Shown here: positions 1-12,900 of the stretch, piece after piece
Numbering within the stretch: the stretch's first letter is position 1
How the letters are laid out: every line of letters starts with the position of its first letter
Source of the DNA: Campylobacterales bacterium
GTDB taxonomy: Bacteria; Campylobacterota; Campylobacteria; Campylobacterales; Sulfurimonadaceae
Length of the DNA: 47,167 bases
Assembly (NCBI GenBank): GCA_014859655.1
Contig: JACUTT010000014.1
Location: 1 to 47,167 of the forward strand
Direction of reading: 5' to 3'
Notes under the pieces: generated by a model
What the model saw: only the letters and a program-made list of their open reading frames with translations
What the model was told of the DNA's origin: nothing
The model's database searches: none
Made by a program: the position numbers and the translations under genes

Positions 1-12
1 CGCTCTCTAAAT

Positions 13-54
13 GGATCTTTAGCTCAGTTGGTTAGAGCCCTCCGCTCATAACGG
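13..54 (+). pseudogene. 5' half of split host tRNA (CAT), attL
   Basis: The acceptor 5' strand, D arm and anticodon 5' stem and loop of a tRNA are present. After the core GCTCATAACGG (44-54) the sequence turns into element DNA with no T arm. Joined to 47125-47159 it gives a 77-nt tRNA with full pairing: acceptor GGATCTT/AGGATCC and anticodon stem CTCCG/CGGAG around the loop CTCATAA. Integration has therefore cut this gene at the anticodon loop. The U4-A69 pair favours elongator Met over lysidine-type Ile; this is inference. Confidence 0.85.
44..54 (+). repeat. att core, left copy
   Basis: GCTCATAACGG is repeated directly at 47114-47124 and marks the two junctions of the element. It covers the anticodon loop of the split tRNA. 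The 7-nt loop CTCATAA is the likely strand-exchange region, since tyrosine integrases exchange across about 7 bp. A third copy lies inside the intact tRNA at 185-195. Confidence 0.8.
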
Positions 55-115
55 GGTTAATGAAGTCAAAGAAGGCGCCGTTAGATAGGGCGTTAAACAG
101 TCTAATTTATTTTTG

Positions 116-138
116 GGTGTTCACTTGGGTGTTCACTT
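116..138 (+). repeat. Integrase arm-type sites, left pair
   Basis: Two direct copies of GGTGTTCACTT (116-126 and 128-138) with a 12-bp period. The same pair, with one mismatch, lies next to the integrase at 46988-47010. Paired direct repeats some tens of bases inside each attachment core are typical of sites bound by the N-terminal arm-binding domain of a tyrosine integrase. Confidence 0.7.
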
Positions 139-153
139 TGTTCTTTTTCACAT

Positions 154-230
154 GGGCCATTAACTCAGTTGGTTAGAGTCCCCCGCTCATAACGGGGTTG
201 CCGCAGGTTCGAGTCCTGCATGGCCCACCA
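154..230 (+). tRNA. Complete phage-borne tRNA, anticodon CAT
   Basis: A full cloverleaf of 77 nt with encoded CCA: acceptor GGGCCAT/ATGGCCC, D stem ACTC/GAGT, anticodon stem CCCCG/CGGGG with loop CTCATAA (anticodon 188-190) and T stem GCAGG/CCTGC. It is elongator tRNA-Met or a lysidine-modified tRNA-Ile. The C4-G69 and C5-G68 pairs resemble tRNA-Ile2 determinants, so the identity is open. It lies inside the element, 1 bp from the stop of the last leftward gene and on the opposite strand. It may replace the tRNA broken by integration. Confidence 0.95.
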
Positions 231-231
231 C

Positions 232-903
232 TTACGAAGCACTCTCTTTCATATCCAAAACTTTCTGTTGCTCTTTCTTCATTAACTGTTCTAACTGTTC
301 CACGTCCATATTGTCCAGCTCTTCTGCCGTGTAGACTCCGTTTGCGTTAAATATAACTGTATCCGGAGACTTCCCGAAGCGTGACTCTTTTGCAAGCTTG
401 TGGATCTCGCTCGATGCCTTGATATCCGCCTGGCGTACTTTTGTGATGTCCTTCTTCACCTGGTTGCTCAGGACAATGCTCGAGAGCATGGAGTTTTTAA
501 ACATCTGCGCGTCGAAGTAGTCGGCCTGTACCGAAGCGAGGAGGGTAATGTCTGTCTCGATGCGCGCCTGGAGTTCGGCGTTGTCACTGGCGATGTCAAG
601 GATGCCGTCTGCTTCAAGGCCGCCCTGTTTGGTCACGCCGTAGTATTGGTTGAGCCTGCTCTTCATCTCATCGTAAACGGAAGTAGCTTCGAGCTCTTCA
701 CGCAGGCGCTTTGCCGTCTGGGTTACCTTGCCTGCCTTTGAACCTTGCAGCCATAGGCCGCCGTACTCTTCGCGGTCGTCGTTCTTCCAGTCGCTAAGGG
801 TCGCGACGGCTACGCTCTCCTGGTCGCTTATGGAGCTTAAGGTCATATTCATAACCTCAAAGAGCGCGCGGCATCTAAACCTTATCTCTTTATCGTGTGC
901 CAT
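232..903 (-). CDS. HTH protein, possible terminase small subunit
   Basis: A 223-residue protein and the last gene of the leftward block. The N-terminal 45 residues look like a helix-turn-helix, with a WKND segment where small terminases and DUF1804-type proteins have their recognition helix. The rest is charged and helical. Small terminase subunits bind the packaging site and feed DNA to the large subunit. The large terminase is about 28 kb away, which argues for caution, although in the circular phage genome this gene would lie near the attachment site. Its ATG overlaps the stop of the giant gene (TAATG). Confidence 0.4.
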   Translation of the reverse strand: MAHDKEIRFRCRALFEVMNMTLSSISDQESVAVATLSDWKNDDREEYGGLWLQGSKAGKVTQTAKRLREELEATSVYDEMKSRLNQYYGVTKQGGLEADGILDIASDNAELQARIETDITLLASVQADYFDAQMFKNSMLSSIVLSNQVKKDITKVRQADIKASSEIHKLAKESRFGKSPDTVIFNANGVYTAEELDNMDVEQLEQLMKKEQQKVLDMKESAS

Positions 904-3900
904 TATTTCTCCTCAAGCTTTTTAAGTTCTGTTTCCAGCGAGCCGGTGATCTCTTTGAACATATCGGTGCGGGCAGCATACGCCGCGTTGATCTGTTTCT
1001 CTTTTTCTGCCTTGCTTAGTGTTTTGTCGTAGGTGATGAACTCAACACCGTTCTTGATATTTGTCAAAGTCTTGTTGTATCTTGACATCAGATCATCTAC
1101 TTTTTTGTAGGCACCTTTTTCTTCTTTGGCTGCATATTCTGAGATGTCTTTGCCGTTATCAAGGAATGCTTTTTTCTTTTTCAGCGTAAGGCTTGCTTTT
1201 ACCCCGGCGGCTTTCTGTGCGAGCTTGTAATACTTCTCGCTGTAGATCGTATGCGTTGGCTGCTCTTTGCCTCGGAAGCGGTAGGTGATGAACTCAAGAA
1301 CATTCTGCTCGAATGGGCGCGCTCCCCAGGCATCTGTATCCCATAGCATCTTTTCGGTGTTCTCCTCGATCATCTTTGCTGTTAGGCCAAGAAGGCCATC
1401 GACATAATGCTGTGTGAGGATAGGGCTTGCACCGGTCGCCTTACCGAACTTCCTATACAAGATAGGAGTGGAGGTATCATACTGATCGCTCAGATCGTCG
1501 AGGTTTTGTAGACTCGGAGGCACAAGAGGCGCGCCTGTCCACTTCTCATTCGTAAGATGTTCCCCAACAGGCTGGAAGAGGCCCGGAATGTCGCCAACAT
1601 TGAACATGGCTTTGAGGCCCCACACAAAATCTTTCAGGGCATCTTCGCCTTTTTCTGTATAGATAGCATCTGCCATTATCTCGGGTACCGTTGCAAAGGC
1701 AAAGCCGATATCAAATGGGCGGGGGATCTTAATCGGCTTATCTGAGCCTGGGATAAATAAAAACCAGTTCATCTGTTTTTGATCCTTGGATAACTTCTTC
1801 CAGCGCTCATCGTCTTTGTTGTTAAACCAAAGCGCAAGAGTGAAGCCTGCTATGATGGCTCCGTAGGCATAGAACTTTATCTTTTGTGTTTGAAGCTCTC
1901 CCATCTGATTTCTAAACTTGGCAGCGTTGCCAAGCTTCATCTCACCGTTTAGACTGAAGATACGGCGTGCAGTTTTATCCATACCGTTGATCGCGGCTTT
2001 CATGAACGGGACTGTTGCCATAGCCGAGGTTAGTGACTGATTGCTTCCTTTTATGGCGAAGTCTGTACTGATCTCTCTACCCTCAAAGCCTGCTTGCATA
2101 TTGCTTTTGCCTGCCTTCTTTGCCAGGGCAAACTCTCCGATGCGTGTACCATACTCAAATCTATCTGCGCCGCTTTCCATAGCGCTTATGACTTTGGACA
2201 TGATCTCTAGTCCTCTGTTCACCTCAAGCATACCCATAACATCAGTTTCACCGCCTAACGATCTGCTGCGTGTGCCATAACCGGCACCGCTGGCCATAAA
2301 CTCCTTGTAGGTCTTGGTGTTCATTGTAAAGTGGTACATCCCCGTGATAGAACTCATCACCGGAATAAAATTGTTCTTTGACAACACGGATGCACTTACT
2401 GTATCTCGGGTAAAGTTTGTCAGATAAAAGAGCGGGTTGTTTGTGATGTTCCAGGTGATGATGTTCTTTGCGCTCATCAAGCCCTGGACAACACTGTTGT
2501 AATTTACGCCTGAAAAAGAGGTAAGCGCCTCCACAAGCCCAACGTCGTGAACTTCAAAATAAACCTTCTTGCCGTCGATGATGGCCGTGTCGATGTATGC
2601 CGTTGTGGATGTAGGCTTGTGGCCGTGTGTCCAGAACTCAAGGGCGGATGGGTTAGCGAGCAGGTTGTCCTCGATCTCTGCAACGTCGATGATGTTCTCG
2701 CTTGAGATATTTCCGCTCAGAATAAGACCATCTTTACTTACGGTTACGCCCAGTTCCATCATCAGCTGCGCCACTTTCTTGGCCTGCTGCGCAAGATCGC
2801 TTTTGACAAGCTTATTCTCTGCACCGACGCGGGTTGCATAGACACCTCCCTGGCCGCTCTCTTCAAGCATAGTGTACAAAACAGATTTCCCGCGGGAAAT
2901 TAATGCCTGCTTGATGTTGCTCTCGATTCCGTTTACAATATTCTCCATGATGTTGTTAAGAGAGTGCGTGCCGCCGGTAAGACGTTGGCCGATCTTGGCG
3001 GGAGATACCTTGCCATCCATGATGCTCTCTGTTATCCTGTGAAAAGGGACATAGTTCTTATTCATCTCTTTGAAGTTCTCGCGCTGGTCTGAGGTGATGA
3101 GCTTCATGCCGACATAGAAGTCAAGCATCGCATTGTTGAACTCCTGGTACTCGTTGAAGATCGTCTCAAACTCCGGGTAGGTTTTGGAAAGTGCAAGTCC
3201 GGCTTCTATCTCCTGTGCGGTGATAAGGTTCTCTCTTCCCTGGGCTTTGAGTTCACTTGCACGCTTGGCGACAAAGAAGTCCTCGAGCAGCATGACACGC
3301 TCGACGCTTATCTTGGTAGCCGGGGCAAATATCTCGTTGAGAGGCTTGCCACTATAGCTGAGATCGCCGTTGTCAAGAACAGTCGGAACGCCTATGTTCA
3401 TCGCTGTGTGCATGATCGAGGCGCTTCCGTTTACGAGCTGCAGTGTTTTGTAGGCACTGTCGATAGCGTCCGGGGCAACGTCTCCGCGAATGGCAGCTTC
3501 GATGCGCTTGACGCTGTGTATCTTATCGATAGCAGACTGGCGGATATCTTTGCCTATTTCTGCCTGGGAGCGGTTGATCTTCTTTGCTATAGAATCAAGC
3601 TCTCCGCCGCGCTTGCCTCTGAGGCTTGCAAGCGGTCCCTGAAAATAGAACTTGTGCATACCGTCTTGCAGTACTTCTATCTTTAACTGTAGTTTTCTGT
3701 CTTTTGCCAGTCTTGCCTCAAAGTCTTTGACCATACCAGGTGCAACAAGCGCTACGGCATTGTAGTTGGTGAGCCACAGACGCACAAACTCCGCGAAGCC
3801 TTCGCTAATAACATGCTTTGGCTCGGTGGTATAGCTTAGGGCCTTGATCTCTTCTTTGTTTTTCAGGATCTCTTTCCTAAAGAAGCTGCCCTCTGCCTTT

Positions 3901-6900
3901 TTGCTAGTATTGTTGTGGAAGAAGTCAAGGAAGTGGGCCATCTCGTGCGCCATAACCTCAATGTCACTATAGTTCTTCACACGAATAGCGGTGGACTTGC
4001 GCTGATACACGCCCAGGGCTGAGCGACCTTTTATTTTTCCATCATAAAGACGGTTGCCTATGATGTCAGAAAGATAGACACGAAGGCTGTCCGCGTTGAT
4101 AGGCTTGTCTTTTGGCGGCAGGGCTACGGTTCTATTGCCTATCTGTATATTGTCGCTCTGAGGGCGGTGTGGAGCTCCTACGATAGCATAGTTTGGAATG
4201 TAGTTCGCGCCTGCCTCATCATAGCCGCTAAGACGGGCGTAATGGTTTGTCTCTTCTATCTGTTTGAGCTGCTTAGGCGTTGGTGCTTTCATGTAGCTGT
4301 TGGCTGTTTCGGCTTGCGGTTCAGCGGCTTGCATCATATACTGCGCGATCTCCTGCTTGGTTGCTCCCTCGCTTTTCAAGATCTGCTCAACGGTAAAGGC
4401 GGCCTTGATCTTGGTAATACTTACGTTCTTACCGTCAGTCGTGAACTCATCGGTAATGAACTTCTTGTCGGCAGCCTGCTGTGCCAGCTGATCTTTGCGT
4501 TCGTTCAGCTTCTCTTCTACGCCCTTGATGATAGTTTCATTCTCAGCGATGTTGCCCTGGTACTTCGCCTTGCGCTCCTTGAGTCCTTCGATATGCTTTG
4601 CAAGCTTCTCTTTTCTTTCGCTCGCATCTTTGATCGATTCGTACTTCGGATAGTTCGCAGGGGATAGCTGCTCGTCGATGTTCTTGATAGCATCGTCATA
4701 GTTCTTGTTAGACGACTGCTTGGTTCTGATATCAAGCTCAAGGTTTGAGATAAGGCGCTTGATATTGATCTCATCAGTAGCACTGTTATCGATAACACGC
4801 TGCTTGCGCAAACGCTCGCGTTCAAAAGGATTGCTCTCTAAGTCGATGACTGCCTGGTAGGGGTCGGTGGTGCTAGAGTTATCTATCTTGGATACGCCGT
4901 CCTCTACTATCAGATCGGTATTATCCGAAAAGCCGTACATGTCGTTAAAGCCGCGCTTGTTCATTACGATCTGATAGCTGCGCTTGTCAAAGGTCCCCAG
5001 CTGGAAGAACTGATGCACACGTACTTCCGGGTTCTCATTGCCCTGGCGAACACCTCGATTACTTCGCTGTTCAATCTCATCGGGGCGGTAAGGGATGTCA
5101 AGCTGATAGATGTCGGTTGTCTTGCGGTTCAGGTCTACGCCTACTCCGAGTTTAGAGGTATTGCCGATGATGACTTTTATTGTTCCGGCATTGTACATAT
5201 CCATGATACGGTTGAGCATGTCAGGCTTGATGGAGCTGTTTGAGATCTTGCCGGTAAGCGGATTTACAAAAGAGGCGCCATTGACAAAAACGACTTCGTT
5301 CTCATCAAACAAGCCCGTTGCCAAAATCTTCTCGCGCATCTCTTTGTGGGTAGAGGTCTCGCTGCCGTCACGGTTTTTTACAGTGAGGCGGTCCAGGAAG
5401 ATGATCTGTCCGCTGTTCGTATTCTCTTTGTACTGCTTCGATACAAGATCAATGGTTTTCAAGATCTTGTTGTTCTCTGTACCAGCGATATCGTTTTCTA
5501 TAAGATCATAGAGGCTGTCTGTATCCAGGGCAGATTTTCCCTTCTTGCCCACGTCGTACAAACGCAGGTCAATACTTGCACTGCGCCCGGCACCCATTGC
5601 GACAAGAGGAATCTCTGCTTCTTCGGGCAGCATATTTCCGGCCTTTACCTTTTTGCCGTCCTCGATAGCAGTGAGCAGGCGGTGCTGCACATCCTGAAAT
5701 ACAACTTCCCCGGCTTTGGACAGTTTTAGGTAGTGCTTGACATCGACCTGTTTAGGGCGAGGGAGGTCAGGCATATCGTTGAAGCCCCTGTAGTCCACAA
5801 AGCGGTCGAGTATCTTGCCCATCCAGTCGAGATTTTTCATCTGCGCCAAACCGTCGCGCTTGACGATAGCGCCTGTGCTGTCCGTTGTCTCATAGCTCTC
5901 TACATCATAGAAAGTATCGACAAAATCAGAAGAGGTAGAGATACCATACTCCAAAAGGATATTTTCATCCAGGTGCTGCAAGAGCGTGTAGAGCTCAAGC
6001 GGTGCGTTTGGAGTTGGCGTGCCGGTTAAAAGAATGACGTTATTGCCGTTGTTGTTCTGGCTCACATACTTGCTCTTGAAACGGAAGTCATACGAGCGCA
6101 TACTTCCCAGCGTCGCACTGTACGGCTCCTCTCCGCCCTTGATCTCTTTTGAGGTGAGGCTTTTGCCCTCTTTGTCAAAATACTTCATAGCGATAGATGT
6201 TCCCAGGCCGCCCTTTGCATCTTTGCCGGCAAAGCCGATGTTCTTATAATACTGTACTTCATCGGCGATAAGGCCGTCAAAGCCGAGCTTTGCAAAGTCA
6301 AATTCAACCTCTCCGCCGTAGGCCTGTTTGAGTCCGCGTTTCAAGGCCCTCTTCTTTGCTTCGGCAGATATCTGGTCTTTCTTGCCTTTTTTGCCTCCCT
6401 CTTCGGCTTCTTCTTCGGACTGTATCTGCTCGACGAGATCATCGACATACTCGCTCAGTACGCCGCTAGGCAGGCCGAACTTCTGAAACATCGTGTCGCC
6501 TATGATAGTGAAGTCGTAGCGGTTGTTGGCAAGATCGTAGGCCATCTGCTCTTTCTCTTCACGAGAAAGCTGCGTCCACTCTTTTGCATTGCCTTTGTTC
6601 TTTCCGCTTTGTATTTTTGGAAACTCATAGACAGTAGCATCAGGATAAAGCTCGCGCACGCTGGCTTCCCACTGTGCGATGGTATTTACGGGAACGACGA
6701 AGAGAGGCTTTTTCATAACACCCTGCTCGATAAGGTTCATTACCGCGACAATAGCCGTGATAGTCTTACCGCCACCGGGTGCAAAAGCTAGGACGCCTTT
6801 TTTGTTATAGACGATCTTTTCTGCGCCCTGGAGCTGATGCCCCTGCATTTTAAAGGCTTTGCCTCTAAATGACTTTGGAAGCTCTCGCAAAAGACGCCCT

Positions 6901-9900
6901 GACATTTCAGGACGAACATAGAAGTTTGAATGGCGGTTGTATCCATCAGTCAGGATCTCGGATAATCCCTGGGACTCTATGTAGTTCATAACCATTGGTA
7001 TGAGCGTTTCATTAAGCAGGCGGCCTACTTCCATTGTGCGCGTTATATTCTCGGCATCACTTTCGTCTTTGCCTTTTGGTGCCAGGGTCTTTTTATTCAG
7101 ATAGCGATTATAAATCTCTACCTTGTCTCCATGTCCGCCAAATACTTTTTTTATAATAAATAGCTCACCCTTGTTAATCTCAACCAGCTTCTCTTTGACC
7201 GCATCCGGCAGCCAGGACTCGTTACCGCGCACGGTTATATTTTTAAAAGGAATGAGCGCAGGGGTGATAGCTTTGAGTTTTGCAGACTGCTCTTTGTAGT
7301 GTGCCGCATCGATCTCACCCGAGGCTTTTAGTATCTCAAGAGCATCGAGCTTTGCATACACATTTCCTGCATAGTAGAGGAAATCAAGCTGCAGTGCATT
7401 GGAGTCTGAACGCACGAAGTCGCGATTGGCTTCAAGCGTTTCGATCTCCTTGGCGCTTAAAAGCTCATAGGCTCTTTCCGTGCTCAGTACGCCGTCTGCA
7501 TCTGCGTAGTAGACCGCTTTTTCTATTACAGGGCTGTCGGCCGAGATGCTAAGTTTTCCGCTGTCTTTAAAGCGGGTCTGCTGCTCATACACGGCGGCCG
7601 GGTTAAAGTCTTTGTCAAAGTAGCTCATAAACTCCTTGAGCTTTAGTTCGGCCCGGTGCTCTTTCATAAACCTCTTGTATGCCAGATCATTATGGGGGGA
7701 TTTAACATAGGTCTCTTTGTAGGCTTCGATCTCGCGCAAGGCCGAGGCCATAAGCCCCTTATCCTCATTGGCTATGCCCTCTTCGGTGAGGCGCATAATG
7801 CGGTTAAGCAAAAGCGTCTTTTGTGCATTATCACCGCGCAGCTCTTTGCCAAACATTGCAACTGCCTCAGTGTCCGTAAAAGCAATAAGCGTATCAAAAT
7901 ACCGAATGCTATTTTCTCCAATATCCATTTGAGGCTTGTCGGCAACTTTAAACTCTATGCCGTTTTCTTTAGCATACTTGACGGCATCGAGCATGCTTTC
8001 AAACTTGCTTTGGTCTGCCTTAGCTTTTGGAAGAGCTTTGTAGGGTTCATAGCTTATCTTGATCTTCTCAAAATGGGGCTCGCCTTTAACTACCCATCCC
8101 TCACGGCCCATCTTCATCTTGTCTTTTTCGATGACTACCGTATCGCCCAGCAGGTTCTCCGGATGCGCGATAAAGTATTCGTTCATCGGCTGGCCGTCTT
8201 TGTTTGCTATATTGACAAACTGGTTGTTGGTGGCTTCCTGGCGGCTCTTAACTCCGGCAGGTCTTTTCTGGATAAAGATGATGTCGATCATCGTATCGGT
8301 ATGGGCATTCTTGGCCTGTGACTTCTCCGGCAGACGGAAGGCACCGATAATGTCGCCTCTGTCCATCAGGTACTTGCGCAGGCTTCGCGCAGTTGTCGTT
8401 CCCTCCATCGTTCCGGTGCTGGTCATAAACGCAACGACTCCGTTGTCTTTTGCCTTGTCGATAGAGTGGGCAAAATAGAAGTTATGGATAGCTTTAAAGG
8501 CAGGCTTGATCGTCATTGCATGTTCGCGCATCAGCATCTGCTCGCTGGCAAAGGGAACATTGGAAACGATCAGGTCATAGTTCTTGCCCTGGAATGTTTC
8601 ATAGGTATCATTCACAAAGGTGTTGATCTGAGGGTAGAGGCGTTTGACCACTTCGACATTGGTAGTGTCGATATCGACAACATCCCACTGCGCGCCAGGC
8701 ATAAACCCTACAAAGTTGCCGCTGCCTACCGCAGGCTCTAGTACTTTGTTCATAGGAACATCTGCCTGCTTCAAAGCGCTATAGATCGATTGTACTGTTT
8801 CATAAGAGGTGTAGTGCTGGTTTACCGTGTTTTCATTCACTTCGCCCAAGCCGCCCTCGCCGGTATAGTGGCGCAGGACTTCGCGGTCGGCTTCGGTGAT
8901 CTCTTCGAGAGGCTTTTTGAGGATCTCAAGCGCGGCCGCATTAAACTTCTTGCGTTCTCCCTTGGTAAGTTCTACCGGGGCCTTGCCCTCTAGCGAATAC
9001 GCTTCAGGGCTATGTCGTTCATCAGGTTTTGGTAATACTGCGTCCCCATCAGTTCGCGTCCCTTGCTCAGGCGCATTATTGCCGCCAGCGGTTTGGTGTC
9101 CGCCCACTGGCTCATATCCTGCGGATACTCCAGCTTGATCGACTCCAGGCGCACCAGGTCCGTCAAGTCGTTGATCGCCGTTTCGTACTGCGCTGTCACT
9201 TCCTTCGACTGGGCCGGTGTCAGGTGTGCCTTGTTCTTGAGCTGGTACTCCAGCTGTATTATCTGCTCTGTCAGCAGCTGCACCGCGTGCTGTAGTTCCT
9301 CTTGTTTCATCTTTTTTATTCTCCTCTGCTTTTGCATCGAGTGTGGCAGCTTCGCGCTCTACCATACTCATTATATCACGGACAAATTCCTGAGATGTTA
9401 AATTCTCATTTTTAACCCATCGGTTCTGTCCGTCGTTGCTTTTGTTCCTATAGGTAAGGCGATAAAGTTCACCAGATCCCCATCGATCGCTAAAGGAGTA
9501 GGTGTCTTTGCCATTTTTATCTTCGCTTTGCGCGATATCGATACTTACGTATACTCCAATATCTGTATTTGGTTTAAAGAGTTTAAACGATACTGATCCA
9601 CCCGCAGGAGCGAGATTATCACTCACCCCCATAAATGGTAAAACTTTCCCTTTTTTATCTGTAGCTACTTCCCACCCGCCCAATGCTTTAGAAAGCTGTT
9701 GAACATACTTGGCTACGTCTTTTTGAATACGCTTTCCTACAGTTTTAGTTGGGTACTCATGCATAATGCCATCGGTACTATAAACCTTATTTACATCAAA
9801 GACGATTTTGACATTTGCGGGTATACTTCCAGCGTCAGGGCTTTGGCTTCCGGCGGTGTATGTCCCCGTTCCAGATACTTCTTGTACAGGGTCTTGGCTT

Positions 9901-12900
9901 CCTTTGCTACTTTGTGAAACTGTTGCAGTCTCTGTTGTTGCTGTTGCGGTGTCTCTTGGGTTTGTTCCATTTTCTTCTCCATCCAAATAGGTTTTTAATA
10001 GTTCCGTCAATGCCTCAAATTCTTGATCCTCTATCTCGTTAAGATCAAAGAAGTTTTCACTCATTTCATTATAGCGTTTAATTTCGTTTGAGAGATGAGG
10101 GCTTCCGGCTTTGGCAAGAGCATCCATAGCGCGGGTAGATAAAACGCTGTACTCTCCGTTCTTGGCATTAGTTAGTGCAGTGATGACGTCTTCATAACGT
10201 GTAGTGTTGCTCACCAGGTCTTTAGCCCAGGTCGGTACAGTGTACTCCTCACCGGCAGGCATATCAAAAAGAGCGTTCTGCGTACCCTCAAATGCAAAAC
10301 CATTTTGCACTCCTGGAGTCTTCTTCTTTTCTGTAGGCATAAAATCATAGGCGCGGCTGTACTCGGTTGCGCTAAATGATTGGCCGCGTGAGATCTCATG
10401 CTGCTCGTCTATAGCGGCAATATCATTTGCAGATAGTTTCTTGTATTCGCTGTCGGGGTCTTTTTGGTTGAAAATCTGTTTAACAGCTTCTGCTGCTGCA
10501 TCTTCGGAGCCTCCTATAGGTATCTCTGCTGCCTCTCTTATTGCTTGTGCTCTTTGTGATAGCGGTTTAGTATTTGCAATATTGGAACTGGCAGCGGTAT
10601 TAATGTCGGTAACATCAGTTGTCAAGTTTTCCTTGACAACTGCCTCTGCTTCAAGTTTTACCTCATTATTAAAATCTTTTGCACTAATACCAAAATATTT
10701 TTGAGTGATTTCATCTTCTGTTCTAGAGAGAGGAACTTTCACAAACGCCTTTGTTCCATCTGGAGTTATAAAACGAAACTTATCTGCGCTACTTCCATCA
10801 TATTGTACCAGATCGCCTTTTTTTAAATCTATCTCAGGAATATCAACTTGCATAGTAAATTGTTTTAATGGTGGTGCTTCTATGTCTCCGACATTAATGT
10901 CGGTAACACCCAATCGCGCTTCCGACTTAGGCTGACCTATGACGGGCGTCGCTATAGCGGCAGTTGCGGGTTGCGCTGGTACTGAAGTTTGCGCCTGCAG
11001 GTCTTCAAGCTCGAAGCGCTCATCTATCGTGAGCTCATCTTCGGTCTTTGCCTGGAGTTCGGTTAGGCGGGCGGTGTCTTGTTTCGCTTCGGGTTCGGGC
11101 TGGCCTATGATGGGCTTTTCTATAATAGGAGCCTCTGATGGATTAACAATGTTCTTTATTTCATTGTCTATGATTAATGCGCGGTCAAGGTTAGCAGTTT
11201 CTTTCTCTACTAAAAGAGAAACTATCTGTTCCCTTTGCTCTTTTGTCCCTACAAAACTTAATTGGCCTGCAGGTATCTCTGAGGCTTTACCGTTAATACT
11301 TGTAATTACCAGAATATCTGACGCGGGAACAAAATCACCCTCTTGGTTTAAAGTAAAATCTGATTGGGATGCAGTTTTCCCCTCCTTAATACTTTTAGCT
11401 TTCTGATAAATACCACTTTGGCTTTCTGAAAAATGTTTTTCAATATTAAATCCATCATAAATTTCAGTTGTAATAATTCTGCTTTTATTTGCATTTGTTG
11501 AATAAGTAACTTTTTGCCCGAGATCATTTACTGTAACTGGGAGTTCTATCAGTGTAGGCTCTGCCGCTTTTGGCTTTAGCGGTTCTGCGCTGCCGATCTC
11601 CTGCTCTAGTTCCGCAAAGCCTGCGTCGATTGCATTGAGGCCGTTATTGTCGCTGACATTAAGGCCCTCGGCTTTGGCTTCGGCTACGACCTGCTCTTGC
11701 AGGGTTACGTTCTCTATAGCATCGGCGGGGATAGCCTTGTCGGGATGGTTTATTGCGAGGTTGGCAAACTCGTCCTGTATGGTCTTGATCCGGGACTCAT
11801 GCTCGGCCTTGAAACTTGTAAACGCGGCATCGTCGATGTTGAGCACCAGGCCGCTGCCCATCATCTGCTTGTTATAAGCGTCCTGGATATGTGCGTCTCT
11901 TAGCTGCTCTTTCTTTGTCTGGGTATAAGCCTTGGTAACTTCGGAGCCGGTAGCTGTTGCCGTACTCATTGCCCCACCCATCACAAAACCTGCAAGCCCG
12001 CCCCACAGTCCGCGCTCTAAGCCCTCATCGAATGTGGCTCCTTTTTCTGTACCGGCCTGTTCGGCGACATATTCCAATCCGCCTTCTTGCACTATTTCAG
12101 TGGCAGTCTCTTTTATAGCACCCTTGCCAACAGCGGCGCCGATGATCTTGAGGGTTTCTTTTATAGGTGCATCCATTGCGGATTTGCCAACGGTTGTTAC
12201 GATATCGGAGGTCATTGCTTTTAACCCGAGCTTGTCGAGAAGGGCGCTTCCGGTAGCAAGTGGAAGGGTGATGGCGATGTCTTGCGTAGTGGCTTTTTTG
12301 CGGCCGTCGTTTTTGGCGCGGGTATCGGCCATCTCGTAGCTTCTCGATGCTATGTATGCAGGAAGCTGCAGGACCATGTGCCCCATATCGGCAACACTTT
12401 GCGGGCCCTGCTCTGCGCCGAAGTAGAGGGCTTCAAGCCAGGTATCAACATCGAAGAGGCCGCCTGCTTTAAATGCCGCTTTTACCTGGTCGGCGGTATG
12501 AACATCTTTTTTATCGAGCTTGTCTTTTGTGATCCAGTTTGCCAGGTCACCGAAGAACTGCGTATTATGATCGCTGTCTATGCCTACGGCTTCATCTTCA
12601 AAGTGCTGCACAAACTTCAAGCTGTTTCCGAGGAGTTCGTTGCTTCTATTTACCATACCGGCCATTGCATTGCCGCTTGGTGCAGTCTTGCTCACGAACT
12701 CGCTGCCGTCCCCGGTCAGGATCTGCGCGTTCTCTGTGCCGATCTGAATATCCTGCTCGGCAGGCGAAAGAGCCTTGCCCGTCTTCTCATCAAAGGCAAA
12801 GGCGCGGGTTGCTGTGCTGTCATCGCTTTGAACCAGGGTATTGTCGGGCGCATAACTGAAAGGCTCTGGTGTTGGAGCGGGGGCTGGCTTCGGCATAGTT

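Noticed and set aside
1-230. CRISPR array or IS end at the left border
   Set aside because: The repeated short units at 116-138 are two copies only and match the integrase-side pair; no transposase or spacer pattern is present.
3932-3938. AAGTGGG inside the giant gene as another copy of the promoter element
   Set aside because: It encodes part of the HEMAH peptidase motif, the rest of the 16-bp block is absent and there is no -10 box at the fixed distance.
4167-4825. Long ORFs on both strands in other frames inside the giant gene
   Set aside because: Translations rich in Leu/Cys (plus) or Ser/Arg (minus) over a well-folded region of the giant frame; typical shadows, unlike the two nested ORFs with ribosome binding sites.
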